Shown in pieces: positions 34,445-43,506 of a stretch of DNA of 64,000 bases. Below the pieces are notes generated by a model. That model did not search any database and was not told the DNA's origin. It was given only the letters and a program-made list of their open reading frames with translations. The stretch is from Sphingobacteriales bacterium. Its GTDB lineage: Bacteria; Bacteroidota; Bacteroidia; Chitinophagales; UBA2359. Numbering within the stretch: the first letter of the stretch is position 1; every line of letters starts with the position of its first letter. The stretch lies in the NCBI GenBank assembly GCA_016718845.1, contig JADKCK010000110.1:1-64000 (forward strand). The letters are read 5' to 3'. Made by a program: the position numbers and the translations under genes.

Positions 34445-35092
34445 ATGAACATTTATATTCCTTTTCTTTTTTCTGTTTTGTTGTTAGTGTCTTGTAGCAA
34501 CAATGTACAACAAGATACCGCAACGCCCGCCAAGACTATTACCAGCAACGATAAACAAGCACCAAGCAATGTTACCAACCCCGCAACCTCCATGCCAGTA
34601 GATGGCTCAAAAACCCAAACTGCCAATGCAACTACCGACTCGCTGACTATCAACAAGACCGACGAGGCATTACAACCCAACCACGAGCGCCAACACCGCA
34701 TAATTGACCTTATGACGGTAACAAAATTTAGCAAAAAAGGGGTGTTAATTGGTGGCGATGTAAACGAGTACTTTATTAAGGGCGAAGTAAAACAAAAAAT
34801 GTCGGTTAAATTAGAGAGTATGTCAAAAGACATTCGCTTTGCGGTGATACGCCCCGACGGACAACACCTAGTTAGCAACAAAACAGAATGGGATGGCGAA
34901 CTGCGCGGCAAAGGTAAATACAGTATTTGGGTAGATTTGAACGAAGCCGCTGCCAAAGTGGGCAAAGTAGTGTCTTACAAATTGATATTTAGTGTAGACC
35001 GAAAACCAATGGAATTGCCCACCCGCGAAGATGTATTGCAAGGCAGAACACACCCCGAAATAGTAAAACCTAAAGGCAAAGATAAAAAATAG
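34445..35092 (+). CDS. Lipoprotein with a PPC-like beta domain
   Basis: 215 residues. Signal IYIPFLFSVLLLVSC with lipobox LVSC at residue 17, then a Thr/Ala/Asn-rich linker to about residue 80. The rest looks like one beta-sandwich of about 100 residues: GDVNEYFIKGEVKQKMSVKL, IRFAVIRPDGQHLV, WDGELRGKGKYSIWVDLNEA, which resembles bacterial pre-peptidase C-terminal-like domains. The last residues are Lys-rich. Anchored in a membrane facing the periplasm or surface. Function unknown. Confidence 0.7.
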   Translation: MNIYIPFLFSVLLLVSCSNNVQQDTATPAKTITSNDKQAPSNVTNPATSMPVDGSKTQTANATTDSLTINKTDEALQPNHERQHRIIDLMTVTKFSKKGVLIGGDVNEYFIKGEVKQKMSVKLESMSKDIRFAVIRPDGQHLVSNKTEWDGELRGKGKYSIWVDLNEAAAKVGKVVSYKLIFSVDRKPMELPTREDVLQGRTHPEIVKPKGKDKK

Positions 35093-35139
35093 CTCTTGCA
35101 TATCTACTCCTTATAAGCCATTTACCCCCAAACGCAAGT

Positions 35140-35739
35140 ATGACCTACGCCAACTTTACCTTTGCAAAGCTCAAAAATCAATATGGCATAGAAATGGACA
35201 CACTAAATCTGTTTAGAGGTGTAAGTTTACCCACATTTGATGTAAGTACCCGATTGTACGAAGATTTAGAAGAAGCTAAATTTTTGCCTTTATTGTCAGA
35301 AAAAGCAAAATCGGAATTGATTATTACACCTATGCTAAAGGAGTTGAAACGAAAATACCCCAACTTTACGTTTTTTTCGGGTTTTGCCCTAAACATAAAA
35401 GGACAACGCGGTTTAAATGGTATACCCGATTATATGTTAAGCGCCCACAAAAATGCCGTAGATGTAACCGCTCCTATATTTTGTTTGGTAGAGAGTAACA
35501 ATAAAGCCGCCGAAGATGGTTATGCACAATGCGCCGCCGAGATGTATGCAGCACAATTGTTTAATAAACAAAGCAACGAACCGCACGAAATAATTTATGG
35601 TGCCGTTACTAACGCATTTGACTGGGTGTTTATGAAACTAGAAAACAACACCATTTATATAGATACCGAGCGTTATTACCTAAACGAACTACCCAAGGTA
35701 CTTAGCATCTTACAATGGATTTTACAACAATACCAATAG
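35140..35739 (+). CDS. PD-(D/E)XK-like protein of unknown function
   Basis: 199 residues, no signal peptide, cytoplasmic. The centre has GLNGIPDYMLSA followed after about 18 residues by IFCLVESNNKAAEDGYAQCA, an arrangement like the PD...(D/E)xK nuclease core (Pro-Asp, then Glu with Asn/Lys), followed by a helix with a conserved-looking Gln/Cys. Close to a family of hypothetical proteins that I believe occurs in Bacteroidota and cyanobacteria, but I cannot name it. The catalytic lysine position is not the standard ExK (ESNNK here), so activity is uncertain. Lies 47 bp after a lipoprotein gene and 30 bp before the desaturase, same strand. Confidence 0.6.
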   Translation: MTYANFTFAKLKNQYGIEMDTLNLFRGVSLPTFDVSTRLYEDLEEAKFLPLLSEKAKSELIITPMLKELKRKYPNFTFFSGFALNIKGQRGLNGIPDYMLSAHKNAVDVTAPIFCLVESNNKAAEDGYAQCAAEMYAAQLFNKQSNEPHEIIYGAVTNAFDWVFMKLENNTIYIDTERYYLNELPKVLSILQWILQQYQ

Positions 35740-35769
35740 CTTATCGTACAGGCTAATAACATAAAAAAA

Positions 35770-36837
35770 ATGGCAAAGGTAACATTCGATGCAATATCGA
35801 ACAATTTTCACACAGCACTTCGCAACGAGGTCAACCAGTATTTTATTGACAAAGGGATAAACCCACAAGGCAATAGCACGCTTTATGTCAAAACGTTTTT
35901 ATTGTTCTTTGGGGTAGTATTATTGTATACTACACTTGTTTTTTTTACCCCAAACTCGCTTTTAGCCTGTGCAGCGCTTTGTGTATTATTGGGTATAAAC
36001 CTTGCCTTAATTGGTTTTAATGTTTCGCACGATGCCTGCCATGGTAGTTATTCGGAAAAAAAGCAGTTAAATTCGTTTTTAGGTTATTCGTTCAACATTT
36101 TGGGTGTAAGTTCGTTTTTCTGGAAAACCAAACACAACCTAGTTCATCATACCTACACCAATATTGATGGTATTGATGGCGATATTATCCAAACAAAAAT
36201 GCTGCGTTTGGCTCCTACGCAAAAAAAATGGTGGATTCATCAATACCAACATTTGTATTGTATGGCACTATATGCGGTGTCGTATATAGCATGGGTATTT
36301 TTAAACGATTTTGAAAAATACGCCTCGGTTAGCGTCCATAAAACAAAAATAGTGGGCTTTAATGCCACCGAAAAAACCATATTTTGGTTGTCTAAGTTGG
36401 TATATGTAGTGTTATTTTTGGCAATACCGCTCTACTTTGTAGGAGCAATGGCATTGGTTGGTTATGTAATTATGGGTTTATCGTGTGGCTTGTTGTTGGG
36501 CATGGTGTTTCAGTTGGCACACGTTGTAGAAACAACCGAGTTTGAAGATGCCACTTCGTGCGACCTATCTATTGGCGAAGAATGGGCTATACATCAATTT
36601 AAAACCACCTCCGATTTTGCCACCAATAACCGTTTAGTGTCGCATTTGGTGGGAGGCTTAAATTTTCAGGCAGTACACCATATCTTCCCTAAAATTAGCC
36701 ATGTCTATTACCCTGCTATCCAACCAATTGTAAAAAAAGTTTGCGAGCAATACCATGTAGAGTATAAATCTTTTAGGTCGGTATCGTTGGCTGTTACCTC
36801 GCATTTTAACCGAATGAAATATTTAGGTACTTGCTAA
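35770..36837 (+). CDS. Membrane fatty acid desaturase (acyl-lipid/acyl-CoA type)
   Basis: 355 residues. Introduces a double bond into a fatty acyl chain with a di-iron centre, O2 and an electron donor, in the inner membrane. Three histidine boxes: HDACH at 87-91, HNLVHH at 122-127, and QAVHH at 300-304. Hydrophobic segments at about 42-80 (two helices) and 205-245 (two helices) give the usual topology. The HDACH, HNxxHH, QxxHH spacing resembles the linoleoyl-CoA/delta-6 type front-end desaturases, here without a fused cytochrome b5 domain. Position specificity cannot be read from the sequence. A terminator follows. Confidence 0.9.
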   Translation: MAKVTFDAISNNFHTALRNEVNQYFIDKGINPQGNSTLYVKTFLLFFGVVLLYTTLVFFTPNSLLACAALCVLLGINLALIGFNVSHDACHGSYSEKKQLNSFLGYSFNILGVSSFFWKTKHNLVHHTYTNIDGIDGDIIQTKMLRLAPTQKKWWIHQYQHLYCMALYAVSYIAWVFLNDFEKYASVSVHKTKIVGFNATEKTIFWLSKLVYVVLFLAIPLYFVGAMALVGYVIMGLSCGLLLGMVFQLAHVVETTEFEDATSCDLSIGEEWAIHQFKTTSDFATNNRLVSHLVGGLNFQAVHHIFPKISHVYYPAIQPIVKKVCEQYHVEYKSFRSVSLAVTSHFNRMKYLGTC

Positions 36838-36860
36838 TATTTACTATCTAACAAAACACA

Positions 36861-36905
36861 AAAGCCCATCTTGCAAATTATAAAAATTTGTAAGATGGGC
36901 TTTTT
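36861..36905 (+). terminator. Terminator after the desaturase
   Basis: 18-bp stem with one mismatch (36861-36878 with 36886-36903), then T run. Confidence 0.9.
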
Positions 36906-36947
36906 GCATGTAAAATAGTTTTTTTTTTGAAGAAAATAGATGATAAA

Positions 36948-36980
36948 TTTGACTGTTGTAAAAACAATATTTACCTTTGC
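36948..36980 (+). promoter_or_regulatory. Promoter for comEC
   Basis: TTTG at 36948-36951, 20-nt spacer, TACCTTTGC at 36972-36980: a full Bacteroidota consensus promoter. Confidence 0.75.
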
Positions 36981-37055
36981 ACATAATATTAGGGCAGCTA
37001 CAAAGTGCGTCATTTTGCTCTAAACTATCTTCTAATAAACAATAAAATAAACCCT

Positions 37056-39197
37056 ATGCGTTGGTTTCATTGGGATGCTTACTCGGTAGTGCGCTTAGTA
37101 TTGCCCCTTATTTTAGGTATATGGGTAGCCCTATCTTACCCAAATTTACTATCCGATAGTACCTTATGGATTCTATTGCTAGGAAGTTTAACTGTTGTAA
37201 GCATTTTTACGTTTATTAAAAACATAGGCGGTTCGTTTAGTTTTCGTTGGTTATTTGGCTTAGCTGTAGCTTTGTTTTTTTTTAGTAGTGGCTACTATGT
37301 AACCATCAAACACTACGCTTTGGATCACGATTCTCATTTTTTGCATGGGCTGCATACTGCCAAGTACGCCATTTTACAACTCAACGAACCCCTACGCGAA
37401 ACCGACAAAACCTACGGCACACAAGTTACCGTAATTGCCCTTACCGACAGCACAGCCCAACAAATAAAACCAGTAAGTGGCAAAGCATTGGTTTATTTTA
37501 AAAAAGATAAATTACCGCCCAACCTACAATACGGCGATTGGGTGCTGGCAAGTACTAAAAGTTTAAAACCCGTTGAGGCACCACGCAACCCCTTTGGTTT
37601 CGATTATGCCAAATATCTACATTGGCAAAACATTTATCATCAGGCATATTTAACCCCTACCGACTGGCAACAACTGCCCACAAATAGGGCTAACTGGGCG
37701 TATAAGCAAATATTTAGCCTGCGCCAATATTGCCTAAACGCCATTAATACCTATGTGGGCAACAATCAAGAGGGGGGCGTAACAGCAGCTTTGTTGTTGG
37801 GCTATCGAAGTTATTTAGAGCGCGATATTGTGCAAACTTACTCGGCTACAGGTGTAACCCACGTATTAGCAGTATCGGGTTTGCATGTGGGTGTAATTGC
37901 TGTTGCGGGCATGTGGTTATTAGGTTTTTTGGACAAACGCGGCAAATATGGCAAATGGCTGCGTGTATTGCTGCTTATTATTGGCATTTGGATATTCATT
38001 TTGCTGGCAGGTGCTCCTCCATCGGCAGCAAGGTCGGGGGTTATGTTGTCGTTTATTTTGTTCTCGCAAGGTTTAGCCCGGCGTGCCGACATTTACAATA
38101 CAATGGCAGGGTCGGCACTTTTGCTGCTACTACTTAACCCCTATAATTTAATGGATGTTGGTTTTCAGTTGTCGTATTTAGCAGTGGGGGGTATTGTGTT
38201 TTTTCAAGATTATATTTATCGCTGGATAAAAATAGACAATAAGTACTTAGATATGGCTTGGCAAGTAACAACCGTATCCTTAGCAGCCCAATTATCTACT
38301 TTACCACTCATTTTGTACTATTTTCAACAGTTTCCTACCTACTTTATGTTGTCTAATTTTATTGCTGTTCCCCTATCAAGTGCCATTTTGTATGTCGGTA
38401 TTGTGTTTTTTGGTGTAGCATGGTGGCAGCCATTAGGTACTATGGTGGGCAAGATATTGTACTATATGGTTTGGACGCTAGACCATTTTTTGCAATTTGT
38501 ACAACATCTGCCCTACTCAAATTTGCAAGGATTGGTGGTATCGTGGGGGCAGATGTGGGTGTTGTATGCCTTAATTGCTGCCCTTACCTACTTTGGGATT
38601 ACCGCCCTACCGCGCTATCTAAAAATAGGCTTATCACTGATAGTGGTATTTTTAACTTTTAGTGCCTTTATCAATCATCGGCACCAAAACCAACGATATA
38701 TTACCGCTTATGCCTTTAACCAAAAAACCGCCATTGAGTTTACCGATGGGCAACGCACCTGCTCTATTGCCACCGATACCCTCACCGAAGCCGAGCAACT
38801 CTACGGTACTATACCTTATCGCAAACACCTGCGTATTATTGACACCTACGAAATACAACAAAACAACCTAAACGCCCAACTTATCCAACATCCGGTAATA
38901 AGCAATTTAGCTTACAACAAGCACTTTATGCAGTTTTACGATAAAACATTTTTAGTACTTGGTAAAGAAGGTTTAAGCACATCGCCCACCCAAAACACAC
39001 ACGTAAATTATTTACTGCTAAGCCACAACGCCCGCATAAAAATACCCGAATTGCCCACCAATTTGCTGTTCGATACCTTAATCATAGACCAATCGAACAG
39101 CTACCGAAAAACACAACAATGGATAGACGAATGTATGCAACTTAACATTCCATACCATAATATGCGCGAAAAAGGCGCTTGGATAATCTCGTTTTGA
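37056..39197 (+). CDS. comEC: ComEC/Rec2 family competence protein
   Basis: 713 residues from the ATG at 37056 (RWFHWDAYSVVRLVLPLI); the GTG at 37005 is too near the promoter. Inner-membrane channel for uptake of single-stranded DNA in transformation. N-terminal hydrophobic region and DUF4131-like domain (GKALVYFKKDKLPPNLQYGD; APRNPFGFDYAKYLHWQNIY), then the Competence domain: ALLLGYRSYLERDIVQTYSA, GVTHVLAVSGLHVGVIAV, APPSAARSGVMLSFIL, NPYNLMDVGFQLSYLAVGGI, with about ten membrane segments. The metallo-beta-lactamase domain of some ComEC proteins is absent; instead there is a 170-residue soluble tail, as is usual in Bacteroidota. Confidence 0.92.
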   Translation: MRWFHWDAYSVVRLVLPLILGIWVALSYPNLLSDSTLWILLLGSLTVVSIFTFIKNIGGSFSFRWLFGLAVALFFFSSGYYVTIKHYALDHDSHFLHGLHTAKYAILQLNEPLRETDKTYGTQVTVIALTDSTAQQIKPVSGKALVYFKKDKLPPNLQYGDWVLASTKSLKPVEAPRNPFGFDYAKYLHWQNIYHQAYLTPTDWQQLPTNRANWAYKQIFSLRQYCLNAINTYVGNNQEGGVTAALLLGYRSYLERDIVQTYSATGVTHVLAVSGLHVGVIAVAGMWLLGFLDKRGKYGKWLRVLLLIIGIWIFILLAGAPPSAARSGVMLSFILFSQGLARRADIYNTMAGSALLLLLLNPYNLMDVGFQLSYLAVGGIVFFQDYIYRWIKIDNKYLDMAWQVTTVSLAAQLSTLPLILYYFQQFPTYFMLSNFIAVPLSSAILYVGIVFFGVAWWQPLGTMVGKILYYMVWTLDHFLQFVQHLPYSNLQGLVVSWGQMWVLYALIAALTYFGITALPRYLKIGLSLIVVFLTFSAFINHRHQNQRYITAYAFNQKTAIEFTDGQRTCSIATDTLTEAEQLYGTIPYRKHLRIIDTYEIQQNNLNAQLIQHPVISNLAYNKHFMQFYDKTFLVLGKEGLSTSPTQNTHVNYLLLSHNARIKIPELPTNLLFDTLIIDQSNSYRKTQQWIDECMQLNIPYHNMREKGAWIISF

Positions 39198-39324
39198 GCA
39201 CCAAACTACCCCAATAATAGACCGCGCAACAAACTCAAATTGCCAATTTTGCAATTTACCGCTTAATTATTTACTTTTTTGAGAAAAAAAGCTACTAAAG
39301 TATACTACTAAGCCGCTTAAACAT

Positions 39325-39333
39325 TAACTTTGC
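39325..39333 (+). promoter_or_regulatory. -7 box for AMP nucleosidase
   Basis: TAACTTTGC matches TAnnTTTGC, 13 nt before the ATG at 39347, implying a very short leader. Confidence 0.6.
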
Positions 39334-39346
39334 AAGTTAAAAAAGC

Positions 39347-40117
39347 ATGAAAACTAAAGAAGAAATTGTAAACAACTGGCTACCTCGCTACACAGGCACG
39401 CCTATCGAAGAATTTGGCGAATACATTTTGTTAGTCAACTTTTTAAACTACGTAGAACTGTTCGCCGATTGGCACCAAGTACCCATTAACGGTATTAATA
39501 AAGCCATGCAAACAGCCACTGCCAACAACATCACCATTATTAATTTTCAGATGGGCAGCGCCAATGCCGCTACCATCTTGGATTTATTAACTTGTGTAAC
39601 ACCTAAAGCCGTATTATTTTTAGGTAAATGTGGCGGGCTTAAAAAGAAAAACCAACTCGGCGATTTTATTTTACCCATAGCCGCCATACGTGGCGAGGGT
39701 ACATCAAACGATTATATGCCGCCCGAAATACCCGCTTTACCCGCCTTCGCACTCCAAAAGGCTATATCTGCAACCATAGCCGAACACAAACGCGACTACT
39801 GGACAGGCACCATCTACACCACCAACCGCCGCGTTTGGGAACACGACAAAGCCTTTAAAACCTACCTAAAACGCACCCGATGTATGGGCATTGACATGGA
39901 AACCGCCACCATTTTTAGCATAGGCTTTGCCAACAAAATACCCTGCGGCGCACTGCTGTTAGTATCAGACCAACCCATGACCCCACAAGGCGTAAAAACC
40001 GAAGCCAGCGACAAAGTTATTACTAGTAGCTTCGCCGAATCGCACCTAAAAATAGGCATCGACTCGCTAAAACAACTGCGCGATAACAAAGCATCTGTCA
40101 AACACCTAAAATTCTAA
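39347..40117 (+). CDS. AMP nucleosidase (nucleoside phosphorylase fold)
   Basis: 256 residues, the short Bacteroidota form lacking the N-terminal regulatory domain of the E. coli enzyme. Hydrolyses AMP to adenine and ribose-5-phosphate in purine metabolism. Seen: FGEYILLVNFLNYVELFADW, phosphorylase-type phosphate/ribose region AVLFLGKCGGLKKKNQLGDF, ILPIAAIRGEGTSNDYMPPE, and GIDMETATIFSIGFANKIPC with the ribose-binding Met-Glu pair (MET in DMETA), then LLLVSDQPMTPQGVKTEASD. Own promoter; upstream of eno with a 192-bp low-complexity gap. Confidence 0.88.
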   Translation: MKTKEEIVNNWLPRYTGTPIEEFGEYILLVNFLNYVELFADWHQVPINGINKAMQTATANNITIINFQMGSANAATILDLLTCVTPKAVLFLGKCGGLKKKNQLGDFILPIAAIRGEGTSNDYMPPEIPALPAFALQKAISATIAEHKRDYWTGTIYTTNRRVWEHDKAFKTYLKRTRCMGIDMETATIFSIGFANKIPCGALLLVSDQPMTPQGVKTEASDKVITSSFAESHLKIGIDSLKQLRDNKASVKHLKF

Positions 40118-40309
40118 AAAGAGTGAAGGAGTGAAAAGAGTGAAAGAGTGAAAAGAGTGAAAGAGTGAAAGAGTGAAAAGAGCAATTTCGCCACATCACA
40201 ACATCACCACATCACAACATCCCCACATCACCATTTCACAACATCACCACTTCCCCACATCACAACATCACCACATCGAAAAACATTGATCATTTTTTAA
40301 TAAAAGCAC
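40118..40309 (+). repeat. GAGTGAAA tract and G-poor CACATC tract before eno
   Basis: 40121-40180 is a purine run of AGAGTGAAA-type units (about seven). 40189-40280 is almost free of G and made of ACATCACCACATCACAACAT-like units. No coding potential and no clear promoter; a similar CACATCACCA tract lies at 32350-32425. Confidence 0.8.
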
Positions 40310-41596
40310 ATGAGCATTATCACCGACATTGTTGCCCGCCAGATTTTAGACTCGCGCGGCAATCCTACTGTAGAAGTAGACGTAATAACCGAAAACGGTT
40401 GTATGGGGCGTGCTGCTGTGCCATCGGGCGCCTCGACAGGCACGCACGAAGCCGTTGAATTGCGCGACGGCGACCAAGATTTTTTCTTGGGTAAAGGGGT
40501 ACTTCAAGCCGTTGAAAATGCCGAAACCATCATTTTCAACGAAATTGAAGGCATGGAAGTATTTGACCAAACCGAAATCGACAACCGTATGATTGAACTC
40601 GACGGTACGCCAAACAAATCGAACTTGGGTGCAAATGCTATTTTAGCCGTATCACTGGCTGTTGCCAAAGCCGCCGCAGCCGAACTCAAGCAACCCCTAT
40701 ACCGCTACCTAGGCGGCGTAGCTGCCAACACCTTGCCTATACCCCTAATGAACATCTTGAACGGCGGCGCACATGCCGACAACAACATCGACTTCCAGGA
40801 GTTTATGATTGTGCCCGTTCATGCCGAGATGTTTGCCGATGCCTTACAAATGGGTGTCGAGGTGTTTCATCACCTAAAAAACGTACTAAAAAGCAAAGGT
40901 TACTCCACCAACGTTGGCGACGAGGGCGGTTTTGCACCCAACATCAAATCAAACGAAGAAGCTATCGAAATTGTACTGATGGCTATCGAAAAAGCAGGCT
41001 ACCGCCCCGGCGAAGACATCATGATTGCCCTTGATGCCGCCGCATCGGAGTTTTACCTTGCCGACGAGGGTGTTTACCACTTCAAAAAATCGAACGGTAA
41101 CAAACTAAGCTCCGAGGACATGGTTAGCTATTGGGCAGAATGGTGCACCAAATACCCCATCATATCCATCGAAGATGGCATGAGCGAAGACGATTGGAGC
41201 GGTTGGAAAAAACTAACCACCAAATTAGGCAAAAAAATACAATTGGTAGGCGACGACCTCTATGTTACCAACATCGAGCGGCTGCAAAAAGGTATTGACA
41301 GTAAAGCAGGTAACTCTATCCTGATAAAACTAAACCAAATTGGCACCCTCACCGAAACCATGCAGTGCGTACAACTAGCAACCCGCAACGGTTTTAACAG
41401 CATTATTAGCCACCGCAGCGGCGAAACCGAAGACGTAACCATCGCCGACCTTGCCGTAGCCCTTAACACCGGGCAAATAAAAACAGGCTCGGCTTCGCGT
41501 ACCGACCGCGTAGCCAAATACAATCAACTACTGCGCATCGAGCAAGCATTGGGCACATCGGCTTTTTACCCTGGCTTGGGCTATAAGTTTGTGTAA
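40310..41596 (+). CDS. eno: Enolase
   Basis: 428 residues, usual length. Converts 2-phosphoglycerate to phosphoenolpyruvate in glycolysis; Mg2+-dependent cytoplasmic dimer or octamer. Motifs: ILDSRGNPTVEVDV at 12, PSGASTGTHEAVELRDGD, NILNGGAHADNNIDFQEFMI, YSTNVGDEGGFAPN, SIEDGMSEDDWSGW with a metal Glu-Asp, LVGDDLYVTN, SILIKLNQIGTLTET with catalytic Lys, SHRSGETEDVTIADLAVAL, and GQIKTGSASRTDRVAKYNQL. Terminator directly after. Confidence 0.98.
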   Translation: MSIITDIVARQILDSRGNPTVEVDVITENGCMGRAAVPSGASTGTHEAVELRDGDQDFFLGKGVLQAVENAETIIFNEIEGMEVFDQTEIDNRMIELDGTPNKSNLGANAILAVSLAVAKAAAAELKQPLYRYLGGVAANTLPIPLMNILNGGAHADNNIDFQEFMIVPVHAEMFADALQMGVEVFHHLKNVLKSKGYSTNVGDEGGFAPNIKSNEEAIEIVLMAIEKAGYRPGEDIMIALDAAASEFYLADEGVYHFKKSNGNKLSSEDMVSYWAEWCTKYPIISIEDGMSEDDWSGWKKLTTKLGKKIQLVGDDLYVTNIERLQKGIDSKAGNSILIKLNQIGTLTETMQCVQLATRNGFNSIISHRSGETEDVTIADLAVALNTGQIKTGSASRTDRVAKYNQLLRIEQALGTSAFYPGLGYKFV

Positions 41597-41615
41597 GTAA
41601 TATCTGGTTTTTAAT

Positions 41616-41653
41616 AAAAAAAGACAAGCTTTTAAACAAGCTTGTCTTTTTTT
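41616..41653. terminator. Terminator after eno
   Basis: 15-bp stem (about 41617-41631 with 41638-41652), 6-nt loop, A and T runs on both sides. Confidence 0.9.
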
Positions 41654-41695
41654 ATTAACTTAACCTTCTCATCAACCCATAAAACCAATAGTGTT

Positions 41696-41776
41696 AGCCC
41701 CGCTTGACGCGGAAAATGTCTTTTTTGGGGGTGATGGTTAGCACTCCCTAATTTGCCAAGTTGGTGGCACCCCCAG
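41696..41776 (-). repeat. Dispersed GGGGGTG hairpin element, copy C
   Basis: On the minus strand: CTGGGGGTGCCACCAACTTG, GCAAATTAGGGAGTGCTAAC, CATCACCCCCAAAAAAGACA, TTTTCCGCGTCAAGCGGGGC. Outer stem GGGGGTG/CACCCCC, an inner TGCCA/TGGCA pair, and a small tail hairpin CCGC-GTCAA-GCGG. Shares its tail with copy A and its interior with copy B. Confidence 0.75.
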
Positions 41777-41838
41777 AACACGGTAAGCGCTCGGTAAACC
41801 CAAACTTTGTTAAGGCAAATATCTAATTATTGGTTCGC

Positions 41839-43182
41839 TTATCTAACTATTTCGCAAGCTGGGTGTTTTTGCTTAAACTGTTTTATCTCTGGCTCGGCAA
41901 TAGATGTACCTCTGCAATACAGCTTTTTTAGGTATTGATGCTCGTTTAAAGCTCCAAGCGAGCTAACTTTAGTGCCGCTAATATTCAGTACCTCCAAAGC
42001 CATACATTTTTTAAGCGGAGCCAAAGAACTAATACTCGTTGCCGACACATCTAGTTTTTTTAGTGCCGATGAAGATAAACCCTCTAACGAAACCAACGAG
42101 CGCACATTGCTAAACGAGGCATTTTCGAGCAAACTTGCTTCGTTCAACGGAGTTAATGACTTAATCTTGGTGCCACTTGCATCTATGTAATGTAAATCTT
42201 TGAGCGAGCGCAATGGGCTAAGGTCGGTGATAGGGCTAAATGCACAGCGCAATTCGCGGATAGTTTGCAAGGCAGCAAGCGGCGACAAGTCGGATATAGC
42301 CGTATTGTTGCAGCGCAACAAGCTTATTTTGGGCAAGTGCGACAAGGGTGTAAGAGACGATATTTTAGTATCACTAATATCTACCGACAACAAATTAGAC
42401 ATTGGTGCAATAGGGTCGAGCGATTTAATGGCTCGGTGCGAACAATTGATAATTGCCCTATTTTCGTGCATTTTTTTAATATCTGCTTCGGTGGCATCGC
42501 CCTTAAAATATTGAGCACGTATAATGTTTTGCCAAGTGGTATCTAAGTTTTTCCACCAAGCCAAGGTAGGTGGCGGCAATGGTTCAACAACTTTGGGCTT
42601 AACAACCGCCCCCTGAGCCGCAAGGATAGAGTCGCAAACAGTTATTTGTTGGTTGGCGTATCGTTGATAAATATCCGAGCTAGTTTGTTTTATAACCGAT
42701 TGATACCCCTTTTTTGCTTCGTCGTATTGTCGTTGAATATAATAACTTTCGGCTTCTTTTAAAAGTTCGGTTATTTGCGTAGGTTCGCTTGCCATTGCCG
42801 ATTTTAGCTCATCGTTGCTTACCTTAGCCTTAGCACTTGTCGATACCGATGGCTGTGTAAGCGGCTGTTGAGCAGCAGTTGGTGTTTGCAACATCGAGTC
42901 GCATTTGGCTATTTGTTGGTTGGCATATTGCTGAAAAACATTGGATTTAGCCTGAACAATTATCGCTTCGTATTGTTTTTTAGCTTCGGCAAAGTTGCGT
43001 TGGGCGTAATAATTTTCGGCTTTTTGCCAAGTTGTTGCTACTTCGGCGGGTTCGGTTGCCATGGCTGTTTTTAAGGCTTCGGGCGCAATAAGCTTGTTTT
43101 GTGGTTGGTCGGTTGCATTACACGACCATAAAAAATTAATTACTAAAGTAAGCAAAAAGAAGGGTATAATGCGTTTTTTCAT
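41839..43182 (-). CDS. Lipoprotein with TPR-like and leucine-rich repeats
   Basis: 447 residues from the ATG at 43182. The longer frame to 43242 adds 20 residues before a good signal and is rejected. Signal RIIPFFLLTLVINFLWSC with lipobox LWSC. Then two homologous helical units (WQKAENYYAQRNFAEAKKQY; LKEAESYYIQRQYDEAKKGY), each ending in a YANQQI-CDS motif, followed by a Pro-rich linker (KPKVVEPLPPPTLAWW). The C-terminal 220 residues hold about nine 22-residue SDS22-like leucine-rich repeats (LLSVDISDTKISSLTPLSHL; LKKLDVSATSISSLAPLKKC). Membrane-anchored, probably a protein-protein interaction scaffold; partner unknown. Confidence 0.82.
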   Translation of the reverse strand: MKKRIIPFFLLTLVINFLWSCNATDQPQNKLIAPEALKTAMATEPAEVATTWQKAENYYAQRNFAEAKKQYEAIIVQAKSNVFQQYANQQIAKCDSMLQTPTAAQQPLTQPSVSTSAKAKVSNDELKSAMASEPTQITELLKEAESYYIQRQYDEAKKGYQSVIKQTSSDIYQRYANQQITVCDSILAAQGAVVKPKVVEPLPPPTLAWWKNLDTTWQNIIRAQYFKGDATEADIKKMHENRAIINCSHRAIKSLDPIAPMSNLLSVDISDTKISSLTPLSHLPKISLLRCNNTAISDLSPLAALQTIRELRCAFSPITDLSPLRSLKDLHYIDASGTKIKSLTPLNEASLLENASFSNVRSLVSLEGLSSSALKKLDVSATSISSLAPLKKCMALEVLNISGTKVSSLGALNEHQYLKKLYCRGTSIAEPEIKQFKQKHPACEIVR

Positions 43183-43506
43183 AAAATAGGCAATTTGTTT
43201 GTTTTTTAATGCACCGTAGTATAGTTGTTTGGGTATCATCAATTAATCACCAAAAAACGGTGCAATATACCGATTTGTTTTCGGAGAAAGAAGTTACTCG
43301 ACAATTTATTTTTTTTACTGCTTTAGTTATTTTTTCAAAAGGCAAAAAAATCTGTAATTATCTGATAATCAGTTAGTTATCTATTAAAATTTGTTTTTCA
43401 AATACGCGGCATTTAGTCATAACTTTGTCTATTTTTCTAATTTTCATTTCTCAATCTAGTTTTTTTTATTTAACTTTGTTGCTCCAAAAACAAAATTATA
43501 GCCTTC
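43183..43506. other. Divergent gap between LRR lipoprotein and helical-repeat genes
   Basis: 324 A+T-rich bases. TAACTTTGT at 43471-43479 is a probable -7 box for the gene at 43507. A 7-bp inverted pair TGCACCG (about 43210) and CGGTGCA (about 43258) lies on the side of the minus-strand gene. Nothing else seen. Confidence 0.55.
43471..43479 (+). promoter_or_regulatory. -7 box for the helical-repeat gene
   Basis: TAACTTTGT matches TAnnTTTG, 28 nt before the ATG at 43507. Confidence 0.55.
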
